Positions 51,395 through 59,618 of a stretch of DNA of 64,000 nt are shown here, one piece after another; position 1 is the first letter of the stretch, and every line of letters starts with the position of its first letter. Under the pieces are notes generated by a model. It was given only the letters and a program-made list of their open reading frames with translations, searched no databases and had not been told where the DNA came from. The position numbers were made by a program, and so were the translations under genes. The stretch spans positions 3,746,001 to 3,810,000 of the forward strand of contig NZ_AP018664.1 in the NCBI RefSeq assembly GCF_003967075.1. The letters are read 5' to 3'. Source of the DNA: Sphingobium amiense. GTDB taxonomy: Bacteria; Pseudomonadota; Alphaproteobacteria; Sphingomonadales; Sphingomonadaceae.

Positions 51395-52464
51395 CGGCAG
51401 GCCTCCATCCGCTCCACCGCCAGCGCGATCAGTTGCGGCAGGCGCTCGGCGCGCTCCCGTGCATGGAGGGACGCCGCCGTGCCACGGATCACCCGGCCCT
51501 TGATGCCGTGGAAGATGGCAGCCATCCGGAAGAAATTGAAGGCGATGTAAAAGGCATAGTCCGCGTCCGGAATCGGCGGGCGTCCCACGTTGCGGCAATA
51601 GGCGGCGCGATAATCTTCCTCGGTCGGGATGCCGAGAGGACGGGGGTCGGCGCCGCCAAGGCCCGCGACGATCTCCTGCGGCATCCGGTACATCATCGCA
51701 TGATAGGCGAAGTCCGCCAGCGGATGCCCCAGCGTCGAAAGTTCCCAGTCCAGCACCGCCAGCACACGCGGCTCGCGGGGGTGGAAAATCATGTTGTCGC
51801 AGCGGAAATCGCCATGCACCACCCGCGTTTCGTCGCCCGGCGGGATGGCGGTTGGCAGCCATTCGATCAGCCGGTCCATCCCCGGATCGCGCCCCGCCGC
51901 TTCGTCCTCCAGATATTGTTTCGACCAGCGGGCGATCTGCCGCTCGAAATAATTGCCGGGCCGGCCATAGTCGCCCAGCCCAATCGTTTCGGGATCGAAG
52001 CGATGAAGCTGCGCCAGCGTGGCGTTCATCGCGTCGAAATAGGCGGCGCGCTCCGCCTTCGGAATCTCGGGCAGGGATGCGTCCCAGAAGATGCGTCCTT
52101 CCACCATGTCCATGACGTAGAACCAGCTTCCGATGACGGCGTCGTCGGTGCAAAGGCCATGGACGCGCGCGACCGGAAAACCGGCTTGGCCAAGAGCGCC
52201 GAGCACCCGTGCCTCCCGCTCCACCGCGTGCGCGCCCTTCAGCAGTTCGCCCGGCGGCTTCCGGCGCAGCACATAGGTCCGCGCCGGGGTCGTCAGCTTG
52301 TAGGTCGGGTTGGACTGGCCGCCCCTGAACTGTTCGACCTGCATCGGGCCGGCAAAGTCCGCGACATGGGACGCCATCCAGCGGGCGAGCTCGCCCTCGT
52401 CGAAACGATGCGCCTCGCGCACGGGAATCGTCCCGGCGTTGGCGGAGGCGTCGGCCGCGCTCAT
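51391..52464 (-). CDS. ACAD10/11-type phosphotransferase (LvaA-like acyl-CoA hydroxyl kinase)
   Basis: A protein of about 357 residues starting at ATG 52464 (MSAADASANAGTIPVREAH), overlapping the acyl-CoA dehydrogenase stop by 4 bases. It has QFRGGQSNPTYKLTTPARTY, YVLRRKPPGELLKGAHAVER, RVVHGDFRCDNMIFHP (H-G-D and Asn) and VLAVLDWELSTLGHPLADFA. These are the marks of the kinase domain fused to acyl-CoA dehydrogenase in vertebrate ACAD10/ACAD11 and of LvaA in levulinate degradation, which phosphorylates 4-hydroxyacyl-CoA. The adjacent dehydrogenase gene supports the same chemistry here. No LvaB-like small subunit is seen, and the substrate is unknown. Confidence 0.9.
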   Translation of the reverse strand: MSAADASANAGTIPVREAHRFDEGELARWMASHVADFAGPMQVEQFRGGQSNPTYKLTTPARTYVLRRKPPGELLKGAHAVEREARVLGALGQAGFPVARVHGLCTDDAVIGSWFYVMDMVEGRIFWDASLPEIPKAERAAYFDAMNATLAQLHRFDPETIGLGDYGRPGNYFERQIARWSKQYLEDEAAGRDPGMDRLIEWLPTAIPPGDETRVVHGDFRCDNMIFHPREPRVLAVLDWELSTLGHPLADFAYHAMMYRMPQEIVAGLGGADPRPLGIPTEEDYRAAYCRNVGRPPIPDADYAFYIAFNFFRMAAIFHGIKGRVIRGTAASLHARERAERLPQLIALAVERMEACR

Positions 52465-53645
52465 GTCGCGCCGCTTTCCGCCTGCGCTCCCTTCCAGTCG
52501 CGCCTGATCTTCTTGGCGAGGCTCCATTTATGCACTTCGGTCGGGCCGTCATAGATGCGGAAGGCGCGGATTTCCCGGAACACCTGTTCGACGATCGTGT
52601 CTGTGGTGACGCCCGTGCCGCCCATCACCTGCACGCATCGGTCGGCGATCCGCATCAGCGCTTCGGACACTGCAACCTTCGTCATGGAGCTTTCAGCCGT
52701 GCCGAGCGATCCGCTGTCCAGCACGCCCGCGCACCAGTCGATCATCAGTTCCGCCTGCTTCAGGTCGATCAGATTGTCCGCCAGCATGAAGCCGACGCCC
52801 TCATGGTCGATCAGCGTCCTGCCAAAGGCCATGCGCCGGTTGGCATAGTCCGTCGCGATCTCGTTGGCGCGGATGCATGCGCCCAGCCATCGCATGCAGT
52901 GCGACAGGCGCGCGGGGCTGAGACGCACCTGCGCATATTGAAATCCTTCGCCGCTGTTGCCTAGCATCTGGTCGGCGGGCACGCGCAGATTGTCGATGGC
53001 GACGGTCGCGTGGCCGCCGGGCATCGAACTGTCGATGGTGTTGGGCACCCGCTCGATGCGGATGGCGGGGTCGGGCAGGTCGACCAGAAACATGCAGGCG
53101 CCATCGTCCGATTTGGCCATGACGATTCCGACCTTTGCGCCCTGCGCGCCGGTGATGAATGCCTTTCGCCCGTTGATGATCCAGTGGTTGCCATCCCGAT
53201 GGCAGCGCGTCTTCATCATGGACGGGTCCGATCCCGCGCCGCCATCCGGCTCCGTCATGAAGAAGGCGGAACGGGCGCGCCCTTCGACCAGAGGCTTCAG
53301 GAAACGCGCCTGAATTTCCGCGCTGCCGACCTTGCCCAGCAAATACATATTGCCTTCGTCGGGCGCGGCCGTGTTGCAGGCGAGCGGGCCGAGCGGGGAG
53401 AGACCCGAAGCGGTCAGCACGGCCGCCGTTTCGCGCTGCGTCAGATGGCTGCCGTCAGGCAGGATATGCGGGGTGAGCACGCCAGCCTCGCGCGCCCTAT
53501 CCTTGAGTTCCGCGACCAGTTCCTCGGTGGGCGCGCCATGATGGTCACGGCGGGGATCGCTTTCATAGGGGATGACGGTGCCGCGCACGAACGCCTCCAC
53601 ACGCTCGGCAAGCGCAGCGGTGCGTTCCGGCCCGATCCCGCTCAT
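52461..53645 (-). CDS. acyl-CoA dehydrogenase (ACAD10/11- or LvaC-type)
   Basis: A flavoprotein of about 394 residues starting at ATG 53645 (MSGIGPERTAALAERVEAF). It shows AFFMTEPDGGAGSDPSMM (FAD/substrate loop), HWIINGRKAFITGAQGAKV, LRVPADQMLGNSGEGFQYAQ, RMAFGRTLIDHEGVGFMLAD and RAFRIYDGPTEVHKWSLAKK. The phosphotransferase gene is directly downstream with a 4-base overlap. In the ACAD10/11 and LvaA/LvaC systems the dehydrogenase-like partner turns the 4-phosphoacyl-CoA into an enoyl-CoA, which is then hydrated. A simple acyl-CoA dehydrogenase role is the alternative. It leads a four-gene operon ending at 49743. Confidence 0.92.
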   Translation of the reverse strand: MSGIGPERTAALAERVEAFVRGTVIPYESDPRRDHHGAPTEELVAELKDRAREAGVLTPHILPDGSHLTQRETAAVLTASGLSPLGPLACNTAAPDEGNMYLLGKVGSAEIQARFLKPLVEGRARSAFFMTEPDGGAGSDPSMMKTRCHRDGNHWIINGRKAFITGAQGAKVGIVMAKSDDGACMFLVDLPDPAIRIERVPNTIDSSMPGGHATVAIDNLRVPADQMLGNSGEGFQYAQVRLSPARLSHCMRWLGACIRANEIATDYANRRMAFGRTLIDHEGVGFMLADNLIDLKQAELMIDWCAGVLDSGSLGTAESSMTKVAVSEALMRIADRCVQVMGGTGVTTDTIVEQVFREIRAFRIYDGPTEVHKWSLAKKIRRDWKGAQAESGAT

Positions 53646-53837
53646 TGCCCGGCGTCCCGCCGCATGTCCGGCACTCGCGTTGTGATCCGCATGTCCTGCC
53701 CTCTCCTGATCGCGCCTCTCCGTCAGCCTTCCTCTTGTGCGTGCGGCGGCGGGCGCGCACCTGCCAAAGCTGCCAGCTTGTTTCCTGCGCCGCCATCGGG
53801 TGAAAAGCCATCCTCCACGCGCCAACAGGAGAGGGCC

Positions 53838-54299
53838 ATGGTCGACCTGACGAACATCCATCATAACGGCATCGCGGTCGCCGATGTCGATCGGGCCGTG
53901 GCGGATTATGGCCGCGATCTCGGGCTGCGGTTCGCTCCGGTCCGCGATTTCGCCCCGCTGCCATTCTGGACGCCGGAGCGTGGCACGCACGAGATCGCGG
54001 TGCGTGCGACCTATTCGCTGGGACCGGCGCCGCATCTGGAACTGGTGCAGGGGGAAGGGCCGTTCTACGATCCTGCGCAGGCCACCCACGCGCGCCATAT
54101 CGGCATCTGGACGCAGGATCTGAAAGGCGACGCTGACCGTCTGGTGGCTTCGGGCTGGCGGGTAAGGGCCGCCAATGCCGCGCCCGATCAGGGCTATGGT
54201 GTGATCGCCTATCTCGTGTCGCCGGACGGAGCGCTGCTGATCGAACTCGTCTCGACCGACCTCAAGCCCGTGATCGACGACTGGCTCGCGGGCGCATGA
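53838..54299 (+). CDS. VOC (glyoxalase/dioxygenase) superfamily protein
   Basis: A 153-residue protein starting at ATG 53838 with AGGAGAGGG directly upstream. It has IHHNGIAVADVDRAVADYGR (first beta-alpha module with metal-ligand His), APHLELVQGEGPFYD (Glu), ARHIGIWTQDLKGDADRLVA (second His) and GALLIELVS (second Glu), the layout of vicinal-oxygen-chelate enzymes such as epimerases, glyoxalases and extradiol dioxygenases. Methylmalonyl-CoA epimerase-like or unspecific roles are possible. It is divergent from the acyl-CoA dehydrogenase operon and convergent with the MDR reductase gene 21 bases beyond its end. Confidence 0.87.
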   Translation: MVDLTNIHHNGIAVADVDRAVADYGRDLGLRFAPVRDFAPLPFWTPERGTHEIAVRATYSLGPAPHLELVQGEGPFYDPAQATHARHIGIWTQDLKGDADRLVASGWRVRAANAAPDQGYGVIAYLVSPDGALLIELVSTDLKPVIDDWLAGA

Positions 54300-54320
54300 G
54301 CCGTGCGGCTTCGCTCCAAA

Positions 54321-55370
54321 TCAGCCGGGAGCGAAGCCGTCCAGCGTCGTGACGTCGGCGTCGAGCCGCACGATCGTCTTGCCGCGCGTCTGTCCCGACA
54401 TCAGCCGGATAAAAGCGTCGGGCGCGCTCTCGATACCGGTCGCGACATTTTCCGTGGCCTTGAGGGCGCCCGCCCTGATCCAGTCGCCCAGCCTCTGCTG
54501 CGCTTCTTCCAGCAGATCGGGATGCTCATAGGCGAGGAAGCCCTGCATCTTGATCCGATGGACCAGCACCTGCCACAGGTTGCGGATCGCGGGCGGATCG
54601 TTCTGGTGATTGTAGTTGGCGACCATGCCGCACACGATCACGCGGCCATAATCGGCCATGGCAGGCAGCATCGCGTCCAGCACCGGCCCGCCCACATTGT
54701 CGAAATAGATGTTCGCGCCCTCGCCCCCGCAGGCGTCCCGCACGGCGGCGGTCAGGTCGGGGGCGGTGACATGATCGACGGCCGCATGATAGCCCAGATC
54801 TTCCGTCACTTCGGCGATCTTGCCCGTGCTCGCGATGCCGATCGCGCGGCATCCCGAAAGGCGCGCCACCTGTCCCGCCACGCTGCCGACCGCGCCCGCC
54901 GCCGCGCTCACCACCACTTTGTCTCCCGCCTGCATCTCGCCGATGCGCGTAAGGCCGATATAGGCGGTGATCCCCGACCAGCCCAGCGCGCCCATATAGG
55001 CGGTGAGCGGCACGGTCGGGTCGATCTTCACATTCTCGCACGCAATATTGTCCGCGGGAATGATGCTCTGTTCCTCCCAGCCGATGAAACCGCGCGCATG
55101 GTCCCCCACGGCAAAAGCCGGATTGCGCGATTCGATCACCTCGCCCAGCACCATCGTGGGGATAAGGCCGCCCAGCGGCACGGCGGGCAGATAGGTGCCG
55201 TCTCCTTCGTCCAGCAGGCCGCGGATCGCGGGGTCGATGGCGAACACGCGGTTGCGCGTGCGCACTTCTCCCTCGGCGAGCGGACGGACCTCCTCCTCGA
55301 TCAGGCGGAAATTGCCGGGCGCAGGCACGCCATGGGGGCGGGACGCCAGGACGATGCGGCGGTTCTTCAT
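54321..55370 (-). CDS. NADP-dependent MDR oxidoreductase (ADH_N_2 type, curcumin/2-alkenal reductase-like) 1
   Basis: A 349-residue zinc-independent medium-chain reductase. It has RRIVLASRPHGVPAPGNFRL at the N-terminus, RNRVFAIDPAIRGLLDEG, GALGWSGITAYIGLTRIG, the nucleotide fold VVVSAAAGAVGSVAGQVARL, NIYFDNVGGPVLDAMLPAMA and LWQVLVHRIKMQGFLAYEHP. Relatives reduce double bonds of enones and 2-alkenals with NADPH. It lies 14 bases downstream of a Rieske oxygenase gene on the same strand and probably acts on its product. A second protein of the same family is at 62062. Confidence 0.92.
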   Translation of the reverse strand: MKNRRIVLASRPHGVPAPGNFRLIEEEVRPLAEGEVRTRNRVFAIDPAIRGLLDEGDGTYLPAVPLGGLIPTMVLGEVIESRNPAFAVGDHARGFIGWEEQSIIPADNIACENVKIDPTVPLTAYMGALGWSGITAYIGLTRIGEMQAGDKVVVSAAAGAVGSVAGQVARLSGCRAIGIASTGKIAEVTEDLGYHAAVDHVTAPDLTAAVRDACGGEGANIYFDNVGGPVLDAMLPAMADYGRVIVCGMVANYNHQNDPPAIRNLWQVLVHRIKMQGFLAYEHPDLLEEAQQRLGDWIRAGALKATENVATGIESAPDAFIRLMSGQTRGKTIVRLDADVTTLDGFAPG

Positions 55371-55384
55371 GGGATTTCCTGCGG

Positions 55385-56563
55385 TCAGAGGACGGGCGGC
55401 TGCGCGTTCGCGTCGCCGGCGACCAGATAGTCGACATATTTGTGGAAATACTGGTTGCCGCGCTCGTTCCGGCCGAAGATCACGGACTTGAGCGCGCCGG
55501 ACTCGAGGCCTTTCTGCACCTGCAGGCCAACGCCATAATCCTCCCTGTCCACCACGTCGCTCAGCCAGTCCATCATCCCCTCGATGGCGGCCGCATCCTC
55601 CGCATCGCGCGGCGGTTCGCGCCGGATGAACAGCAGGTTGGTGGTGTTGCGGTCCGGCGTCGGGCCGGGGATGAGCTGTGCCACCTGCGTGATTTCGGGC
55701 GCGAAGAAGATCGACACGTTGGGGAAGATCGTCCGCACGAAATCATAGCCGCTATTTTCGATATGCCCCCACCGCTCGCGCGGCTCGGCCCCCAGCTTCT
55801 CCCTGATCGACACCTGCGGATAGCCGACGCGCATGTGCGGGCCGAAGGCGGTGAAGTGCATGATGTTGGAAAAGGTGCGCGGGTGAATTGTTTCGGGATG
55901 GGCGGCGGCGAAATGATAGCCCTCCAGATAGCCGTCATAGGCGATCTTCCAGTTCGCGCCATGGATGCGGCGCGCCCCGCAATAATGCCAGCGGGCAAGG
56001 TCATATTCGTCGAGATCGTCCAGCATCCCGCCCAGATGCTTGCCGATGTCCATGTCCGCGTCCTGCGACAGGCTGACCCAGATGATCCCGCCCGCTTCCA
56101 CGCAGGGCAGGGTGGTGAGGCCGCGCTCCTCCTTGCACACGGGGCCGAACTTGCCCGATTCCGCGACGCCGATCAGCTTCCCGTCATTGGCGAAGGTCCA
56201 GGCATGATAGGGGCAGGAAAAGCGCTTTTTATTGCCGTGCCCCTCGGGCGTCAGGATCATGCCGCGATGGGTGCACACGTTCAGCATCGCCGCCACGCTG
56301 CCGTCCGTCCGGCGGGTGATGAGAACCGGCTTCCCCATCAGGTCCATCGCCTTGTAGTCGCCGGGGCTGGGCATCTCGGCGGTCAGGGCGGCGAGCAGCG
56401 GCAGGCGGTGGAAGATGGTCGCCATCTCCCGCTCGAAATGCGCGGCGTCGGTATAGGCGGATGCGGGCACCTCCATCGGAGCATCGGCGCTGTCGGTGGT
56501 GCCGGTCTCGACATATTCGAGCATTCGGGCGGCTTCGTCGCCGATCGTCTCATGATAGCCCAT
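55385..56563 (-). CDS. Rieske-type oxygenase alpha subunit 1
   Basis: A protein of about 392 residues starting at ATG 56563 (MGYHETIGDEAARM), preferred for AGAGGTG upstream; ATG 56581 would add 6 residues. The Rieske cluster ligands are visible as CTHRG and CPYHAW (C97, H99, C117, H120 from this start). The catalytic domain has GYLEGYHFAAAHPETIH, the E/D-x2-H-x4-H mononuclear iron site. Such proteins hydroxylate or demethylate aromatic, terpenoid or quaternary ammonium substrates with a separate reductase. No reductase, ferredoxin or classical beta subunit is encoded nearby. It is divergent from an SDR gene. Confidence 0.92.
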   Translation of the reverse strand: MGYHETIGDEAARMLEYVETGTTDSADAPMEVPASAYTDAAHFEREMATIFHRLPLLAALTAEMPSPGDYKAMDLMGKPVLITRRTDGSVAAMLNVCTHRGMILTPEGHGNKKRFSCPYHAWTFANDGKLIGVAESGKFGPVCKEERGLTTLPCVEAGGIIWVSLSQDADMDIGKHLGGMLDDLDEYDLARWHYCGARRIHGANWKIAYDGYLEGYHFAAAHPETIHPRTFSNIMHFTAFGPHMRVGYPQVSIREKLGAEPRERWGHIENSGYDFVRTIFPNVSIFFAPEITQVAQLIPGPTPDRNTTNLLFIRREPPRDAEDAAAIEGMMDWLSDVVDREDYGVGLQVQKGLESGALKSVIFGRNERGNQYFHKYVDYLVAGDANAQPPVL

Positions 56564-56632
56564 GCGCACCTCTGCCCTCATCCTGTTTGACCTTCACGCT
56601 ACCGCCCGCCGCGCGCCCGTGGAACTCTGCAC

Positions 56633-56668
56633 AGTCATAGGTGCGGCGATTTTTCTGTGAGTATGACT
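56633..56668. promoter_or_regulatory. operator-like dyad AGTCATA-N22-TATGACT
   Basis: A perfect 7-bp inverted repeat (56633-56639 and 56662-56668, centres 29 bp apart) lies in the 164-base gap between the divergent Rieske oxygenase and SDR genes, around an AT-rich patch (GATTTTTC). It is well placed for a regulator controlling both directions. The regulator itself is not in the window. Confidence 0.45.
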
Positions 56669-56727
56669 AGTTGCCCGCCGCTCCCGCCGCCCTAGCCTGA
56701 ACGCAAAGGACGCACAGGAGAGTGACG

Positions 56728-57492
56728 ATGATAGACCTATCGGGCAAGGTGGCGCTGGTGACGGGCGCGGCGTCGGCGGGCGGGCTTGGCTTTGCGGGCG
56801 CCAGCATCATGGCGGCGCAGGGGGCCAGCATCTTCCTCACCGACCTCGACGGCGCGGCGGTGGAGGCGCGCGCCGCCGACCTGCGCGCCGCCGGGCACAA
56901 GGCTGTGGCCATGGCGCAGGACGTGACCGACGAGGCGCAGTGGGATGCCGTGCGCGACGCGGTGCTGGCGGAATATGGCCGCATCGACATCCTCGTCAAC
57001 AATGCCGGCATTGCCGTGCTGCGCCACATGAGCGAGATCACGGCGGCCGAATGGCACCGCCAGATTTCGGTCAATCTCGACAGCGTGTTCCTGGGCACCC
57101 GTATGGCGATGGCGCAGATGCGCGCGCAGGGGGGCGGCGGGTCGATCATCAACCTTTCCTCGGTCGCGGGGCTGATCGGCCTGCCGGGCTGCGGCGCCTA
57201 TGGCGCATCGAAGGGGGGCGTTCGCCTCTTCACCAAGAGCGTCGCTCTGGAAGTGGCGGCGGACAATATCCGCATCAATTCCATCCACCCCGGCATGATC
57301 ATGACCGACATGCAGAAGGTCGCGATCGCCGACAACAAGGATGTCTATGACCAGCTCGTCGCCGTGATCCCGATGGGGCGGCTCGGCGAACCGAAGGACA
57401 TCGGCAACATGGTCGCCTTCCTGGCGTCGGACGAGGCGCGGTACATCACCGGGGCGGAGTTCACGGTCGATGGCGGCATGGTCGCGCAATGA
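56728..57492 (+). CDS. short-chain dehydrogenase/reductase (SDR)
   Basis: A protein of about 254 residues starting at ATG 56728 (MIDLSGKVALVTGAASAGG), with AGGAGA 8 bases upstream; a GTG two codons earlier is less likely. Classical SDR marks: TGAASAGGLGFAGA (cofactor loop), DILVNNAGIAVL, INLSSVAGLIGLPGCGAYGA with the catalytic Ser and Tyr, then SKGG (Lys), and INSIHPGMIMTDM. It would oxidise a hydroxyl or reduce a ketone of the oxygenase product with NAD(P). The second Rieske gene starts 95 bases downstream on the same strand. Confidence 0.92.
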   Translation: MIDLSGKVALVTGAASAGGLGFAGASIMAAQGASIFLTDLDGAAVEARAADLRAAGHKAVAMAQDVTDEAQWDAVRDAVLAEYGRIDILVNNAGIAVLRHMSEITAAEWHRQISVNLDSVFLGTRMAMAQMRAQGGGGSIINLSSVAGLIGLPGCGAYGASKGGVRLFTKSVALEVAADNIRINSIHPGMIMTDMQKVAIADNKDVYDQLVAVIPMGRLGEPKDIGNMVAFLASDEARYITGAEFTVDGGMVAQ

Positions 57493-57547
57493 GCGAAAGC
57501 CGCTGACGCGCGGCCCGATGCGCTCTACAGATTATTGGAACAGGGAT

Positions 57548-57565
57548 CGCGCCTGACAGGGCGCG
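57548..57565 (+). promoter_or_regulatory. leader hairpin before the second Rieske gene
   Basis: CGCGCC (57548-57553) and GGCGCG (57560-57565) form a 6-bp stem with a 6-base loop, 21 bases before the ATG at 57587 and just before its AGAGAGGAAG ribosome-binding site. It may be a weak attenuator or chance. Confidence 0.25.
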
Positions 57566-57586
57566 CCACAGCAGAGAGAGGAAGAC

Positions 57587-59005
57587 ATGGCCGAGAGCGA
57601 TCCGCGCATCAAAGGCGAACCCCTGCCCCGCTGTCCCGGCCCGTCGGTCCGCGACCTGATGGCGGCGGACACCAATCCCGTCCCCGAATTTCTCTATGAG
57701 GACGAATATGAGAATCTGGGGTCGGAGCCGATCCCCGCCAGCCGCTACACCGATCCCGCCTTTTTCGAGCTGGAGAAGGAAAAAATGTGGCCGCGCATCT
57801 GGCAGTTCGCCGCGCGCGAAGAGGAACTGCCCGAACCGGGCGATCATGTCGTCTACGACAATGCGGGCAAGAGCTTCCTCCTCGTCCGGCAGGATGACGG
57901 GTCGATCAAGGGATTTTACAATGTCTGTCTGCATCGCGGGCGGCAACTCAAGACGCAGGATGGCTGGTCGGCGCAGCTCCAGTGTCCGTTCCACGGCTTT
58001 ACATGGAATAATGACGGCAGCGTCCGGACCGTCCCCTGCCGCTGGGATTTCTCGCATCTGAAGGACGAGGCGATGCACCTCGTCGAAGTGACGGTCGGGC
58101 GCTGGGGCGGCTATGTCTTCCTGCGCGAGGCGAAGGACGGGCCGACGCTGGAGGAGTTCCTCGCTCCCATGCCCGACCATTTCCGGCGCTGGAAACATGA
58201 GGAATGCGCCACCGCCATCTGGGTGGGAAAAGTCTGCAAGGCGAACTGGAAGGTGGTGATGGAGGCTTTCATGGAAAGCTGGCACACTGTGGTCACGCAC
58301 CCGCAGTTGCTGCCCTTCACCGGCGACGCCAACTCCATGTACAATATCTATGGCGACCATGTGAACCTGACGGTCACGCCGTTCGGCACCATGTCGCCGC
58401 ATATCGACCCGCAGGGCAAGTCGCAGCAGTGGATCGTCGACGAATTCGTCAAATATAACGGCCGCTCGTCCGACAATTACGAGGGCGAGGAAGCGCCGGA
58501 GGGCGGCTATAACGTCAAGGTGCCGGAGGGAAAAACCGCGCGGGAGGCGCTGGGCGAAAGCCTGCGCGCCACCACGACCAAGATGTTCGGCCACGACGTC
58601 AGCTTCGCGTCGGACGCGGAAATGATGGACGCCATCCTCTATAATGTCTTCCCCAACTGGTCGCCCTGGGGCGGGTTTCAGCCCAACATCGTCTATCGCT
58701 GGCGGCCGTGGCACGATGTCGACCATTGCCTGATGGAAGTGCGCATCATCACCCGCGTTCCGCCCGGCGAAACGCCGCCGCGTGCGCCGAAGATGAAATT
58801 TCTGTCGGTCGACCAGAAATGGACCGAAGCGCCCGAACTCGGCATCCTGGGCGATGTGTTCGAACAGGATATGGAAAATCTGCCCTTCGTTCAGGTGGGC
58901 CTCAAATCCAGCCCCAACAACCGGGTCGAGCTGGCCAATTATCAGGAAATCCAGATCCGCCAGTTCCAGAACACGCTGATGAAATATGTAAACGGCCAGC
59001 TTTGA
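57587..59005 (+). CDS. Rieske-type oxygenase alpha subunit 2
   Basis: A 472-residue protein with a good purine-rich ribosome-binding site. Rieske ligands are C114 and H116 (NVCLHRGRQL) and C133 and H136 (LQCPFHGFTW). The iron site is MEAFMESWHTVVTHPQ (E-x2-H-x4-H). It is longer than the first Rieske protein by an N-terminal extension and a C-terminal part ending with YQEIQIRQFQNTLMKYVNG. It should oxygenate a hydrophobic or aromatic compound and needs an electron-transfer partner that is not encoded here. Its 3' end is convergent with an NTF2-fold gene, with a 9-bp hairpin between them. Confidence 0.92.
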   Translation: MAESDPRIKGEPLPRCPGPSVRDLMAADTNPVPEFLYEDEYENLGSEPIPASRYTDPAFFELEKEKMWPRIWQFAAREEELPEPGDHVVYDNAGKSFLLVRQDDGSIKGFYNVCLHRGRQLKTQDGWSAQLQCPFHGFTWNNDGSVRTVPCRWDFSHLKDEAMHLVEVTVGRWGGYVFLREAKDGPTLEEFLAPMPDHFRRWKHEECATAIWVGKVCKANWKVVMEAFMESWHTVVTHPQLLPFTGDANSMYNIYGDHVNLTVTPFGTMSPHIDPQGKSQQWIVDEFVKYNGRSSDNYEGEEAPEGGYNVKVPEGKTAREALGESLRATTTKMFGHDVSFASDAEMMDAILYNVFPNWSPWGGFQPNIVYRWRPWHDVDHCLMEVRIITRVPPGETPPRAPKMKFLSVDQKWTEAPELGILGDVFEQDMENLPFVQVGLKSSPNNRVELANYQEIQIRQFQNTLMKYVNGQL

Positions 59006-59011
59006 GCCGCC

Positions 59012-59034
59012 GCGCGGCGCATCACGCGCCGCGC
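59012..59034. terminator. bidirectional terminator-like hairpin
   Basis: GCGCGGCGC (59012-59020), loop ATCAC, GCGCCGCGC (59026-59034) is a perfect 9-bp stem exactly at the convergent ends of the Rieske gene and the NTF2-fold gene, overlapping the latter's stop codon. No T-run follows, so strength is uncertain. Confidence 0.5.
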
Positions 59035-59534
59035 CACAGGGCGGCGACCGGATCGGCGTCGCCCCATCCGCCCCGGTTGCGCCCGGCCTCATAGATCGGG
59101 TCGAGCGCCATGCTGGCGGGCCGTGCCTCGTTCCAGTCGGCGACGAAGGTTCGCAGCGCGATCTTCCACACGCCCCCCCGCCGCTCGTAGCGGTCGAGAT
59201 AGCGCCCGCCGGTCGTCACGTCCTGCCCCCCTGCGCTGACATGCGCGACGACATAAAGCTCGCCCACCGCCCGGTCGCCGTCGATCCGCACCCATTCGTT
59301 GCTGATCGCATGAAAGCAGCCGTCCATATTCTCGCGGCAATAGGCGGTGATCGCCTGGGCAAACTGCGGCGCGGGCGCTGTCATGAGGCCCGCATCCATG
59401 ATGCCGTCTTCCCAGAAGACCGATGCAAGCAGCGCCGCATCGGCCCGGTCCACGCCGCGGCAATAGGCCATGGCGAGGTCATGGATCGCCGCGCGGCTGG
59501 CCAGCATGTCGATTGTCCGCTGGTCGTGGGTCAT
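59022..59534 (-). CDS. NTF2-fold/SnoaL-like protein
   Basis: A protein of about 170 residues starting at ATG 59534 (MTHDQRTIDMLASRAAIHDL) with GGAGAAGAG upstream. RAAIHDLAMAYCRGVDRADA, LLASVFWEDGIMDAG and GGRYLDRYERRGGVWKIALR follow the SnoaL_4 pattern: a cone-shaped alpha/beta fold with a hydrophobic pocket. Such proteins act as isomerases, dehydratases or small binding partners. Beta subunits of ring-hydroxylating oxygenases share the fold, so partnership with a Rieske alpha subunit here is thinkable but unproven. It is transcribed toward the Rieske gene and away from the TonB receptor gene's end. Confidence 0.83.
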   Translation of the reverse strand: MTHDQRTIDMLASRAAIHDLAMAYCRGVDRADAALLASVFWEDGIMDAGLMTAPAPQFAQAITAYCRENMDGCFHAISNEWVRIDGDRAVGELYVVAHVSAGGQDVTTGGRYLDRYERRGGVWKIALRTFVADWNEARPASMALDPIYEAGRNRGGWGDADPVAALWRGA

Positions 59535-59618
59535 GGCTCTTCTCCGATGGGGCACAAAAAGGCCGGGACATGACATGCCCCGGCCGCAGGTGGTTCCGCT
59601 CCGAAAGGGCGGGAGCGG

